A DNA stretch of 64,000 nt from Trichoderma breve (Eukaryota; Ascomycota; Sordariomycetes; Hypocreales; Hypocreaceae): the NCBI RefSeq assembly GCF_028502605.1, contig NC_079234.1, positions 2,418,001 to 2,482,000 of the forward strand, written 5' to 3'. Of the stretch, positions 45,122-56,384 are shown one piece after another. Position 1 is the stretch's first letter. Every line of letters begins with the position of its first letter. Below the pieces are notes generated by a model that was not told where the DNA came from, did not search any database, and saw only the letters and a list, made by a program, of their open reading frames with translations. A program made the position numbers and the translations under genes.

Positions 45122-46836
45122 TTAATCCGCATCGTCGCCAAGGGCTGCAGCCGGTGGCCTCACTGAGTCGGAGATGTGGCGGCCGTAGCACCACTCATCT
45201 TCTTCGTCCAGGCCATCCTCTTGAATTAGATCCAGCATAACCTGCTGGTTCCGTTTGATGTCCTGCGGCCGCTGTACAATCTTGCGATCCATAATCATGG
45301 CTTCGGCTGTTGTGAGCCAGATGCCCTGTAGTGATGGGAGGTCCCCTAGTAGAGTCTTTGCCTGGTCGCGATCGAGAGGTGCCATGGGCGCATCGGCAGA
45401 GAGACTGGTGTCGAAGACGCTATACGGCATGAAGCCGCCGTTGTGGGTAGAGTCTACTGATCCCCAGGGACTCCTCCGGCCACCTTCGCTGAATGATGTT
45501 CGGTGCGCAGGCCGATCACTGCTTGTTGACTTCTTCCGTCCAAAGGCCTTCAGTCCTAACCTGCTCTTGGCAGAGGCTTCGCCAGCGGGCTCCTTGGTGA
45601 GAGAACCGAACCAAACATCGACAGCATTCCGTCGGTTGTTGTAGCCCTTTGTTTCCCACAGCCTCTCCACCTGACGGAGACCACCAAGGCACAAGATGGC
45701 CACATGGACTTCGTCGGGTGGTCTCTCCCTCAGGTAACCACGCAATGATCGTTCCACTCGACCAACATATGTCGGCGGTCTCAAGCGGCGGCAAAAGGAA
45801 GAGATGATGAGGGGGAAGACCTCATGAACCCTGAGTAGCGTCCGGTTGTCGTACATGTTCATGATTTGCTCTTCGATCGGGTTCACCGTGTATGGCTCCT
45901 TTAACAATCCGTTTCCGTGCTCAGCGATGTATTGCAGGTGTAGTTTCCTGTATGTCTCGAAAAAGTGGAAAACGGTGAAAAGCAAGGGTATTAGTCGTCG
46001 GCGCATACGCTCGTGCTGTGGTGCGAATGCTAGCTTCTGGGCCTCCGTCTGTCTTAAGAATATGTCTTTTGTAATCCACTCGCACATCAAGTATGATAGC
46101 TTGGCCGCGACATGAAGGCGATGCCACAGACTACAGAGATAATGGAAGTTGATGTCGGCGGAGTTCTCGGGTACGGGATATAGACGAAGAGCATATGCGG
46201 GTATTTGGTTATACAGATGATGTCGGACGATGGGTGTTTCGTTTGCGGTGATGAGTGCGTGCCATGATTTCGAGGCTAATCGGAGGTTAAGAATATCTGT
46301 CAAGGGGAGGGATGAGATGATTTGGAGCTGTAATTCGCTCGGTAATGCGATGAATAGTTGATCAAAAGGTATGCTAAAAGAAGACAAAAAAAATAACTCT
46401 AGTTAGTAATCAAGACTTTTGCAAAATACCCGCCGACATTGAGAGAATAAAATTTTGGGTTGAAAATGACGAACCTTTTTCGCGTCGACTCAGTAGAGGC
46501 TCTTGAAGGTAGAGTCGCCGTGTGTTCCGCATCGCTTTTGGAATGCTTCGTGCCTAGCTTTTGTCGAAAACTAAGGAAGCGGCCTTTTTCACGTTTCAAG
46601 TCGGCGGGCTTGAGGGCGTCGACATCCGTGGGCTTCGATGACTCTCGCAGCGGCAAGATGAATCTCGACACGGTCGCCGTCGTCGTAGTCGTGGTACTGG
46701 ATTCCGCATGATCCGCCTGCTGCTGGCGGCTGGCGTGGAGTTGGCTGAGCTTCTCAAAGTAGCGCTCGGAAGCGAACTCTGTGAGGTGAGGCGGATCCAT
46801 GGCGGCGACGCGGCGCTGAGGCTGGGACTCAGCCAT
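45122..46836 (-). CDS. F-box protein (537 aa)
   Basis: Minus-strand exons are 46836-46475 and 46373-45122 (donor GTTCGT, acceptor TTTTAG, intron 101 nt). The join gives KSIPFDQLFIALPSELQLQI, placing the F-box at residues about 121-165 (LPSELQLQIISSLPLTDILN, LRLASKSWHALI). F-boxes bind Skp1 and bring substrates to SCF ubiquitin ligases. The N-terminal 120 residues are Ser/Thr/Lys-rich and look disordered. Residues 170-350 are helical with no repeat I recognise, so the substrate-binding part is not a WD40 or LRR domain. The C-terminus contains an acidic DGLDEEDEW segment. Its target is unknown. Confidence 0.88.
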
Positions 46837-47090
46837 GATGGGCGATGGAGGCGAGGTGAACGAGTGACGAGATACAAGATTCTATGGGTGACGAGCGGCC
46901 GCGGCCAGCTCGGGGAGTTGAAGGCGTCTCTATTGTTGGACGCAGGGAGAGAGCAGTCGTCTTAACATGGCGGGGATTTGTATGGCGAAGCCGCCCAGTA
47001 GGGAGAGAGAAGAGGGGGAGAGCGAAGGGGAGCGAAGGATTGCGGCGAATGGAAAGGCGACGACGACGTTGGTTGGCCGTCAAGGGCAGC

Positions 47091-47139
47091 TTCGTCTCGT
47101 CTCGTCTCGGTTCGTCCTTGTGTCGTCTCGAGTCGTCTC
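47091..47139. repeat. Degenerate TCGTC/TCTCG pentamer repeat
   Basis: A run built from CGTCT/TCGTC units, imperfect after the first four, lies about 255-300 bp upstream of the F-box start. On the F-box sense strand it reads as GAGACGA repeats and probably falls in its promoter or leader. Confidence 0.7.
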
Positions 47140-48676
47140 TGAGCTGCGTCTAAGCCCTGCCGTGTAAACGATGAATGAGTACAAGTGCGAGTATGCGCAG
47201 CGACGGATTTGGCGCGGCGATGTAAGGCGGAAGCGGGAAGAAAAAAATCACAGCCCAGGAGCTACTCGTACGCGATGGAAAAAGCAGGGCAAGGCTCTGG
47301 GCAGAGGATGAGAAAAATGAGGGTGGGAGTGTAGAGAGGAATTGCGATAGGGAAGAGAACCTGGCAAGGCATGTGTGGGAAGGACAGTGGAACACGTACA
47401 GTGGAACAGGGCCCGCTAGCAGCCCGCTAGGTGGGAGTCGGGGATCGCCCGGGGCATTTGGGAGCACTGTTTGGGGGGACGAAGCACCAGAAGCACAGCG
47501 GAGAAAGGGCGAAGGAAAAAGGTCCACGGAGCCTCTTGCACCCTTTGCAAAATCGCAATGGAAGGGCGAGGGAATGCCGTCGTGCTGATTCGCCCAGGCG
47601 GCCGTTTGGCCGGCGTAATAGTGGAGCTGCTGAGGAAAAGGTGCTGGAGCCAGCGACCCGAGCAACGTTGGGGGCTTTGGCACACAGTGCGCGCACGGCC
47701 CCGGGTGCGCTGCGGAGCTCCCCAAACAAGGCCTGCTTTGAAGGCTGCAGGGCCGTGGCCAGGCTTGCCAGGGTGCCCCGTACAGTATGCCGTCTGCCTT
47801 GGGGCAATGTCCGGGGCATCTGGGGCTGGCAGCTTTGGGGAGGGGGGGAGCCGCTGTCTTTGGTACGTACTCCGCCAACCCGCTCCCCCAAACGACGCCT
47901 CTCAGGCTGTCGCTCTTAGCAAATCGGCCCTCTGTGGGCCAGGGCAGTCGGGCCGCACAGTAGCGCCGCGAGCGTATCCGCACGATGGCGAACCCCCATT
48001 GTGGACAAGGCAAGGGGAAAGTCGTTCCGTGGGAAAGCTTCGGCTAGGGGTCGCGGTACCAAGGCTGCGGCTGGCCACAAAGTATCAGTTGGTCGTGCGC
48101 CATTGGGCCGGGCTAGCACGACCCTTACCCCGAGGTACTTTCTTAGTGACCTCTTGGTACTCGCACTTGCGTTCGTCGCGTGCGCTGCTGAGATTTCGAA
48201 AATGGCATTTAGCCGAACGCGGCCAAATCGCGCTGGGTACGGGACAGTGCGCAGGACCGTGCGCCGCTCTGTCAGCCCAATCCCTCGGTGTCGCAACGTG
48301 CTCGGAAGCGAAAAAAGAAAAGCCCCAAGAGGGGAAAACGAAAAATAGTCGTTGCGCTTCTCGACGACGCTTCCAATCTTCTTTTCCCTTACCGAACCGC
48401 CAGCCTCGCTAGTCCAACAAGAGTCGTAGCGCTGGGCTGGCTGGCCATATGTACGAGGTACTTACATACAGCACAAGTTCCCTCGTCCTTGCGTTGTCCA
48501 CATTGATTGATTGCGTGCGTTTGCGTGTCCCACCTTTGGATCATTTCGGGCCACTATCGCGATCCACAGCCGCACAGCATCCCCGAGGTAGTCGCGGCTC
48601 CATTTATCAAACAAAGCACACTCCATAGAGATAAGAGCTTCGGGGCTTCAAATCTGTTGCTCTACCGTACATACAG

Positions 48677-48703
48677 ACACAGGCACAGGCACAGGCACAG
48701 GCA
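48677..48703. repeat. (ACAGGC)n hexanucleotide microsatellite
   Basis: About four tandem copies of a hexamer (CACAGG phase) lie in gene-poor DNA. Confidence 0.9.
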
Positions 48704-49260
48704 GCGGTGGCGAGGCGGGCGTTTTCTTGGTCGTTGTCGCATCAACAAGCAGGTTTTGGTTTGCATAGCTGTGCTATGTTCCTCGTATTGCTGCGCGACC
48801 GTGCGTCGTGGGGAGGACGGCAGAGGAGAGGAGAGGAGACAACAAAACAACGCACACCACTGCTCTGCTGCTACGACGAATAGGGCTCGATGCCCCCCGG
48901 ATGTTACGAGTGTCATTTTCTAGCTCCATGCGTGTGAGAATCAATCACGTTGTCTGCCTGATTCGCACATGGCGCCGTTCAAGACCTTACATACGCATAC
49001 TCGTACATACATACACCCGTACATACGGCAAGTGTTACTCGGCTCCAACAACCAACTCGATTCTATCGCCGACGACCATTTTCCGAAGGCGGGATTCGAG
49101 CGAAATTGGACGGAAAGGCCACGCGGACTTAAGGTGGTCTGCTGTATCGTACACACAATGGTCTGCTATCTATCCATATCATCTCCTGTCATTGTCGTCC
49201 GCTGTTTGGGTTAGTTGGTCCGAAGATAACATACGAGCACAGAGCAAACAACTGTTTGGC

Positions 49261-49288
49261 ATGACCATGACCATGACCATGACCATGC
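49261..49288. repeat. (ATGACC)n hexanucleotide microsatellite
   Basis: More than four tandem copies of a hexamer, followed by the related ATGCTGATGG. It lies in gene-poor DNA. Confidence 0.9.
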
Positions 49289-51599
49289 TGATGGCAGTCG
49301 ACACACGGCGCGCCCGTTACTTTTGAGGCCACGGCTACCTGGACGGAAAATGCTCGATGCCCTGCTTTCACCACTCTTCCGCGCGCCCAATATTACCTAC
49401 CTGTATGCCGTGCGGTACACCAACCCGACATGCATGGATTACTCTTGTCCATGCATCACGAAGCCAAAGTTGCGCGCTACCCATGATGCTAGCCGTGGCG
49501 TTGCCGCCGTCCGTCCCGGCCGAATTCTCCCTTGTTAGCGATGGAGATCAAAGACACGGAAACATATGCGTCAATGCTCCGTACACTACGGATAGGGCTG
49601 GGCGTGTGAGCAAAACTGGGCTTGAAATAAGAAAACCAGCACAGTGGTCTTTGTCAGGGCAGTGTGGGAAAAACAAAAGACGAGACAAGAGGGAGGAGGC
49701 CACCGCGGCCCTACTCCGGCCGTTCTGGTGTCTCATGGAATTGTCGATCCAAACACGAGAGGACGAGACTGCAGCAGCAGAGAGGTGAGTGGCCCAAGCC
49801 ATGCCCTACCCCGACAAGCAGCTCCCCACACCCAACCAGGCCTCAATGTCATTGGGAAGACGTTGCACAGCAAGGTGATGGCAGTGAGTGGTGCTACGTC
49901 GCATTTCCGTGCATTTGCCTCTGTTGCGTTAGAGGGCATGCCAGCATCACGGAGTTGGCGCCGGTGAATTTGCTTCATGGCGGCTCGGTAGATGGGGCTG
50001 ATCATTGAAATCACGGAGGCATCAAACAACTACCGAGCCTGGTCTGTTGTTCCCCAGTAAGAGCAGCAACCTGCCCAAATCCGTCAATGTGAATGCCCAA
50101 AGTAGGAAGCAAGGAGGTTCCCCCAAGTGGACATGATGTGCAGTCGGCAAGATATGAATCGCGTAGAGGCAAAGAGAAAAGCCCAATCATCTAGTGTGGT
50201 GCCTATGACGCTTGGCGCTGCTTCGGCCGTCGCTTTCGCCGACAGTACAAACGTCGATAACGAAGACAACACTTACACACTCTCATCTCCTCTCTTCTTT
50301 CTCTGGCACTGTTTGTTCTTTTTTGTTTCCGTCTTTTTTCCTGGTCATAATACTACCGTACCGGCATTAGCCCCTTACTAGCTAGTACGAGCAACTCAAC
50401 TCGTTGTGAAATGCCCTTTGCATCGCCCGCAGCAGCACCGTGGCCGTTTCGGATTCCTGACTGTGGCCCCGGCATCGCCCAGCGATCTTATCAAACCCCC
50501 GTATTTTCTTTTGTCTTCCCTGCATTTTGAAGCCCACGATCCGTCAAATCGGAGCAGCTCCCAGGTCCCATCACGTGATGCTCCAACATGCCTTTCCCTA
50601 TCTTTGTTGCTGCTGCTACCAATTGGATCGCGGTGACGTCGCCCCCAAAGATGCGTGATGGCTGCCCCCGAGATTGTCTGTCCTATCAAAGCCGCCCCCA
50701 TAAATTGCATACCTGCGTCGGGGAGCTCGGAATGGCGCCACGGCAACAGGCCGGAAGCACTGGCAACTCGACGAAAACTATCCCCTGGTGGCAGTGCGAG
50801 CAACAATAACCTTGGCGCTGGAGCGGTAAGGAAAAAGAGAGAGAGAAAGAATCGAGAGTAATCAAGGAATCATGCTGCGTCGGGATTACCTCATCATCGA
50901 ACAAAATGCTACCCAAGACGGGACCCTTGCTCGAGATCCTGCTTGCACTGTGCTGTCTGTGCCCTTTGTGTGGTTTTGAGGAGAAATTACTTTGCAGCGA
51001 GCCATCCTGTGGCCAAAAGCACGGAGCCACGGCTTACCAGGATGGCACAGTAGCACCGATCCGGGGGTGAACCAATCTCACGCAACATTAAAAAACAAAA
51101 AGGCAAAAGCACCAGCGTCCGTCAGAGTCGCAGCCAAGGACGTAAGAAGAAAAAAGAAAAAAAGACCCTCGAAACGCATGTGAAAGGTGAAGCCGTACTA
51201 GGCATGGGCCCTGCAGCACGTCGCAGATTCAAATCTCGCCTCGTTCGAAGGACCGATACGGTCAGCCTTTCCAACTTCCGCATTGGAGGTGCTCTTTTGC
51301 TCTCTTCTCTTTCTTCCCCCATGCAGGGCTCCAATGGGCTGGTGGTTTCTCGGAAGATTTCACGTTCTTTTTTGTCCTTTGCACCAGGGATTGTCCAGCA
51401 CTGGAACGTACGAGTCCACTCGGATGCTGCCGTGGGGCCTCGATTTTTTTCCCTTTCCTGCTGCTGTGTCTCCTGATGAAACCTTGTTGAAAAGAAGCTG
51501 TGCCACCCCGCTGTGAACGTCGCTTGAGTCTATTGGCAACCTACAGAGTAACATCCATGGGTCTCGACTGAACTGTAATGCTCCCTCCGAGCAGGCAGA

Positions 51600-51619
51600 C
51601 AATCAATCAATCAATCAAT
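51600..51619. repeat. (CAAT)n tetranucleotide repeat
   Basis: Tandem CAAT/ATCA tetramers, about five copies. Tandem CCAAT-like cores could be promoter elements, but the flanks do not give full CCAAT boxes. Confidence 0.85.
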
Positions 51620-53508
51620 AGCAAACACCTGTCGGAAATATTATCCGAGCGTGCATGAAAAGCGTTGCCCTATCAGAAACCCAAAGACTCAGCCTCCGCT
51701 TTTTCTCATTGTCTCGGGCGGACTATTTGCGCGTCCTTGGTCGTAGCCTCGGGAGCCCACCTTTGATACGGAGAGCATTGATTGACACTGGGTCGGTCCA
51801 CGTTAATCTACGGGGCACGTGGATAGCGGCCGAGCTTGATGAGTGGGAAGCATTACAATCTCATGTCAAAGAGGTAGTACTAATTTTCTAATTCTCCGCG
51901 CTGGCTACGAAGTACTACCGAGGTAGCATTCGCGTTCATCATGACATCTTGCAATGGGGAGAGCTTCATCGTCGACAGACAAGTGGCTTCATTCTTTGCT
52001 ATGATGCTGCTCATTCTTTAATCGTCATTTGACTTTTGAGGAGAAACGGAGCACAACCGCCTTTATCCGAACAATTAGCCGGTCAAGCCCGGAGCTGAGC
52101 ATATTTGATGGCACATTTCCCATATTGCTCGCACATGGCCGCCGGGTTCGTGCAGAAACTGCCCGCACCAATACGGAGCACCTTGCTCACAAAAGCGCAG
52201 GATGGCGAGATCGGGAATCGCGGCTTCATTCCGGTGGCTTTTACATAAAGAGCTTCTAGAGCCAGCTCGCGTATGATTAGAGTACGGTAACAGTAGCAAA
52301 TGGACATGAAGCGCCCTCTCAGCTGATGCGGTAGCCGATAGGCACTCTCGGCGGTTTTCGGTGGCGATGTGGGGATTGGGGGGAATTGGGGGGATCACGG
52401 CGAAAATGCATCAATTGGTGTAACAATGCCCGTGCTGTAACAAACATTGCGCTTGGCTCACAACCAACTGAACAAGACAACCTGGAAATTGCCTCTCTGC
52501 CCGCTGACTCAGCAAGCATGCTGCAGCGTGGGCTGGAAAGGAACTGGCTTGGTTCTCATTGTCATGCACGGTGCTGCTATTTATATCATTTTGGTTGGAG
52601 CTGCAGAAATGGAGCCGCACCAGTGACTGATAAGCTGCTTAAAATAGGTGACATTTGCTCATCACAAGCTGGAGAAAAGCGAATAAGTACCTCGCATAGC
52701 TCTGTGCAGATACCGTAGATACAGAGAATCAGATGCTGTAGATGCGCAATGAAGCTGTCTGGACACACTAATGGAGAGAGATGGGGGGACACAGAGTCAT
52801 GGACAATCTAATAGCTTTGTTCCATCCCATCTCCACAGAGTCTAAGTTGACCTCACCTCTATCAATGAGCAGGTATTTCGGACTAGACCTCGGTCTTTTG
52901 GAGGGGCTCGTGTCGTCTCAACCTAGCCCCTAGATTGCGATACATATACTCACTTGTACATGCTCGTACAAGCATCGCCAAGAGGCAAGATAGAGCGACG
53001 CGAGCAACAGTGAATATTCCCGTGGCCAGCCGCAAAGGAGAAAAAATAGCAGGAAAAAATGAAGTAATCCCGTGGAGAGAGAAAGAGAAGCTGCTTCACG
53101 CGGTTACTCGCAAGTAGTGGCACCTGCCGAAGCTCCGCACGGCCTAAACCCCGACCCCCTCTTCCAATCAAGTCAGCAGAAAGGCACAAACTCGAATCTC
53201 CTCCATCCACACAATCGCTGTCCTTGTTAAATCTCTCTGCCACAAGCCCGCACCCCGTGAGATTTCTTCGCTTCCCTAGAGAAAAAAAGAGCAGCGATCA
53301 TGTACTGGCTACTACGACCCTAACGGACAGACGACGACCACAAAAAAAAAGTGAACAAAAAAAGATCCTCCGACTCATTGCCCCGAGTGTCACCGAGCCC
53401 CCGGGCGAGCGGACATTGCCGCTACACATCACTTGGGACCTCTGACCCAACGAGCCCTCTGCCGTACGGGGTTTCTCTTTCTGTTGCCCTTTATCAGCAT
53501 TCCTCGCC

Positions 53509-54916
53509 ATGGACCCATCTTCGGGGGCTTCTCGGCCGCCTGCTGCTGATGCTGAGCACGAGCATGAACTCAGGCAGCATGACGCCGAGCCTGACCTTGG
53601 CCCTGAGCGTGACCAGCAGGAGGAGCAAGAGGAGCAAGAGGAGCAGCAGCATGAACCTGAGCAGCAGGCCCATCAACAGCAACAGCATCAGCCTCATCCT
53701 GACAGGCTAGTTGCCGTCTCGCCCGCCGCCGTCGATAGCGCTGTTGTCGCCAGGGACGATGCCGAGGACAAGCTTCTCACAGCCCCTGACGCAAGCTCGG
53801 ACACAGCTCCTGTCGCAACCCATTTGGCTCGGTTCGAGTTTAGCGATCGCGGCACCAAGATCTTGATGGTCGAGTGGTATCCTGGCGCCGCCGCAGCCCC
53901 CACCCCGTCCGGTCAAGATACGACGAATGCTAGCGTCGACGTCGTCTCCAGTGATAAGGCCGGGTCTCAATCTCATGATATTCATGCCGACGATGCATTA
54001 GCCGCGCCAGCCCAGCACGTCCCCGTACCCTCCAGCCCTGTCGTCGACGCTGCCGTCTGGGAGGTCTCATGGGCCGGCAAGTCTACCTTCCTGCCGGCCA
54101 GAGATACCGACGAGGACGATGCCAGGCGTCGGGTGTACTTTATGCTGCCTTCTGACGTACCGGTGCCCGCCACGGTGACGATTGCGCGTCCCGGACGGCC
54201 CAGCCTGATCCTCAAGCCCCTACCGGCCATCTTCCCCGAGCACTTCCAGGCGGAATCTGGCCCGCGGGGCGTCTTGCACACGATATGGGCCAAGAAGCGC
54301 CTGAGGGAGCTGGAGCTCGAGATGGAGGCCGAGATGAGGACAAACGCTGAGAGTGTGGGCCTCGAGATGGCTCTGGCAGAGAAGCAGTGGATCGTGGACA
54401 ACTTTTTGCGTGCTCCTCCGTCTCCCACTCCTACTACCATGACCCCCCGCTCTCCCGTCACTGGACGCCTTGGTGACAAGCTTAAGGGCTTGCGCCTGGC
54501 CACTTCGCCGGCAGATTTGGTGCCGAGCCCAGCAGGTAAGCTCCTCCTTCTACCCCCTCCCCAGAGAAAGCATCTCATACATATGCATATCTCATGCGGT
54601 TTGTACTCGTGATCTCGGACTAATACAAAGTTCTCCCGAAACAGCAAACACCTTTACCAGCCCCGAGAGCCAGTCCCACATGCTGTCCCCTCTAGGAGGT
54701 GACATTGCCGTGTCATCCTTCGCGGCCATTTCACGCAGCCGCCCAACCGGCCCGATGTCCCTTGATGCTGCCCTTCAAGGCAACGCAGCTCCTCCGCAGC
54801 AGCAGCCCGATGGCCACGATGCCGAGGAGGACCTGTTTGCCCTGCCCATGAGCCCTCGGAGCCCAGACATGATCAAGAGCCCCTTTAGTGCCTTGGGAGG
54901 TGGCCTGGGCCTATGA
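53509..54916 (+). CDS. Ser/Pro-rich conserved-looking protein, unrecognised (432 aa)
   Basis: Exons are 53509-54535 and 54645-54916 (donor GTAAGC, acceptor ACAG, 109-nt intron). The first about 65 residues are Gln/Glu/His-rich, encoded by CAG/GAG-type repeats. A structured core (about 100-290) follows: LARFEFSDRGTKILMVEW, then WEVSWAGKSTFLPARD, RRRVYFMLPSDVPVPATVTI and LPAIFPEHF. A helix (GVLHTIWAKKRLRELELEME) and EMALAEKQWIVDNF come next. The rest is Ser-Pro rich (PPSPTP, TPRSP, SPRSPDMIKSP), typical of proline-directed kinase targets. I believe related proteins exist in other filamentous ascomycetes, but I cannot name a function. The very long upstream region may mean complex regulation. 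Confidence 0.82.
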
Positions 54917-55526
54917 CCTGTTTGAGACACACAGCGCTTTTTATTTTTCTTGACAAGGATGAAAGAGACTTTTTTGAAGAAGAAGAATTCCAGATTCCCA
55001 GCATTGCATAGCCTGTTGTCAACATTTGTAACATTGATACGATACCCTTGAACGCAATCGTTTTTATCAGGGCCACATTAGAGAGACAGAGAGTCCTTGA
55101 TGATAGACTTTGTTTTTTACATTTCTCTGTCTGAGCACAAAAAAACATCATGTATTATCCACTGCATAGATAGTCGCGTCCAGTACTTCACTGCTTCCAA
55201 GTGAAGCTAAAATGAAGCTTGATATAAGTTAAGATATTTGCAGAATGGCTTTCACACTTGTTGTTTGCTTATACAGAGTCCACTGTACTATTGTGTAAAA
55301 GAAAGGTCCCAAATATTCCCCCGTATGTATGAGACATGATGGATCTAACTAGAAAGTAGAAGCTCTCCTATGGAGATTCTATATCATACAAGTCATCCGT
55401 CTAGTTACGAATTATAATGTTCCGTCAACGATGAGAGACTAGATCCCCAAAGAAGGGATGCCACATAAAACCGCTATCTCCACCCCAAAAAAAACGCCAG
55501 ATTTCGCTTCCCCAAAAAGCACAATT
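54917..55526. other. Convergent 3' intergenic region
   Basis: This AT-rich 610-bp spacer between two stop codons contains likely polyadenylation regions. No gene is seen. Confidence 0.6.
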
Positions 55527-56384
55527 TCACCTCCAACCACCCACGCGGCCCTCATCCCAACGCTCCTTTCGCTCCTGTCTCAAATAAAACTGCGTCTTGG
55601 CCTCCCTATACCTTCGTATCCACTCCGCCGCCTCCCTCTCAGACGTCTCCCCGCCATCAACGCCGTCGCTATCCAGAAAACTCTCCTCCATGGCCTGGCA
55701 GACGAGGCCTTGCTCCTGGACGCTCTGGCCGAGCAGCTGGTAGAGCGCGGCGGGGCTGAAGCGGGCGAGGGCGTGGTCCATGTCGACTTGCTTCTGGCGC
55801 CACTGGCGCTCGAGGGCGTGCATGGAGAGAAGCTGGGCCTGGGCGGCGGAGCGCTGGTTGGCGAGGCGGGACTCTTGGTCGGCGAGGCGGGATGCGAGGT
55901 CTGTGTTTGCGGAGAGGGAAGAGGCGAGGGCTTGGTGGGAGGCGAGGAGGGAGGGGTGGATGGAGGCGGGGGAGTTGGTGAGGGCGTTGAGGAGGGCTGG
56001 GCTTGTGAGGATGTCGGCGATGTCTTGCTTTCTATTTTGAAGTTGTACGCGGTTAGTAAGATTGGGTTTTTTCTCTGAGGGTGATGAAGCTCACGACTTG
56101 TCTTGGAGCACTTGTGGCAGCCACTGGTCGCCCGGATCAGGAATCTCGGCTGCTGCTCTCGCGAGGGCGGGTAGAGGAGGCGGTGTTGCTCCGGCTGCGG
56201 AAGAAGAAGAGATGCCTGGGATCACGGCGGCGCGGTACTGCTGCCCCGCTTCGGAGAGGGAGGACGGCGGAGGCGGAGGTGCGCCGGAGGCTGGCGTGCC
56301 GATGCGGCTGGGTTCTTGGCTGCTTGGTTTGGGGGGGAGGATGGGAGGTGTTGGGGCGTGAGAGTCGGGTGGGAAGCTGGACAT
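55527..56384 (-). CDS. VPS37: ESCRT-I subunit Vps37, Mod(r) domain (264 aa)
   Basis: Minus-strand exons are 56384-56095 and 56031-55527 (donor GTGAGC, acceptor AATAG, 63-nt intron). The N-terminal 75 residues are Pro/Ser-rich (PPILPPKPSSQEP, PPPPPSS). Then comes DPGDQWLPQVLQDKSKQDIADIL, the start of the Mod(r) region. Helices with NALTNSPASIHPSLLASHQALA and LADQESRLANQRSAAQAQLL, the coiled-coil stalk of ESCRT-I, follow. The C-terminal helix (EAAEWIRRYREAKTQFYLR) is typical of the family. ESCRT-I (Vps23, Vps28, Vps37, Mvb12) sorts ubiquitinated cargo into multivesicular bodies on endosomes. Length fits fungal Vps37. Confidence 0.9.

Larger units (their letters stand above)
46837..53508. other. 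6.7-kb gene-poor region with microsatellites
   Basis: No convincing gene could be built in this longest intergenic stretch. The part at 47150-48420 is GC-rich and stop-poor on both strands, giving mutually overlapping frames (287 aa minus, 313 aa plus) whose Pro/Arg/Gly-rich translations look random. Downstream come hexanucleotide microsatellites (48677-48703, 49261-49288), a (CAAT)n run near 51600, and scattered GGTAC motifs. The divergent genes at its borders (F-box left, the 53509 gene right) may use long regulatory regions or leaders. A non-coding transcript cannot be excluded. Confidence 0.55.

Noticed and set aside
47150..48013. 287-codon minus-strand frame
   Set aside because: It is Pro/Cys/Ser-rich with no domain-like pattern, overlaps an equally long plus-strand frame and lies in a GC-rich island.
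47471..48412. 313-codon plus-strand frame
   Set aside because: It is Arg/Gly/Pro-rich without recognisable motifs and overlaps the minus-strand frame; no splice-supported extension was found.
49090..49110. GGATTCGAG resembling a tRNA T-loop
   Set aside because: The 3' half of the T-stem is missing, and no cloverleaf could be drawn.
51222..51245. tRNA-like B-box sequence (GATTCAAATC)
   Set aside because: The flanking bases do not form a T-arm stem, and no matching A-box or acceptor stem lies upstream.
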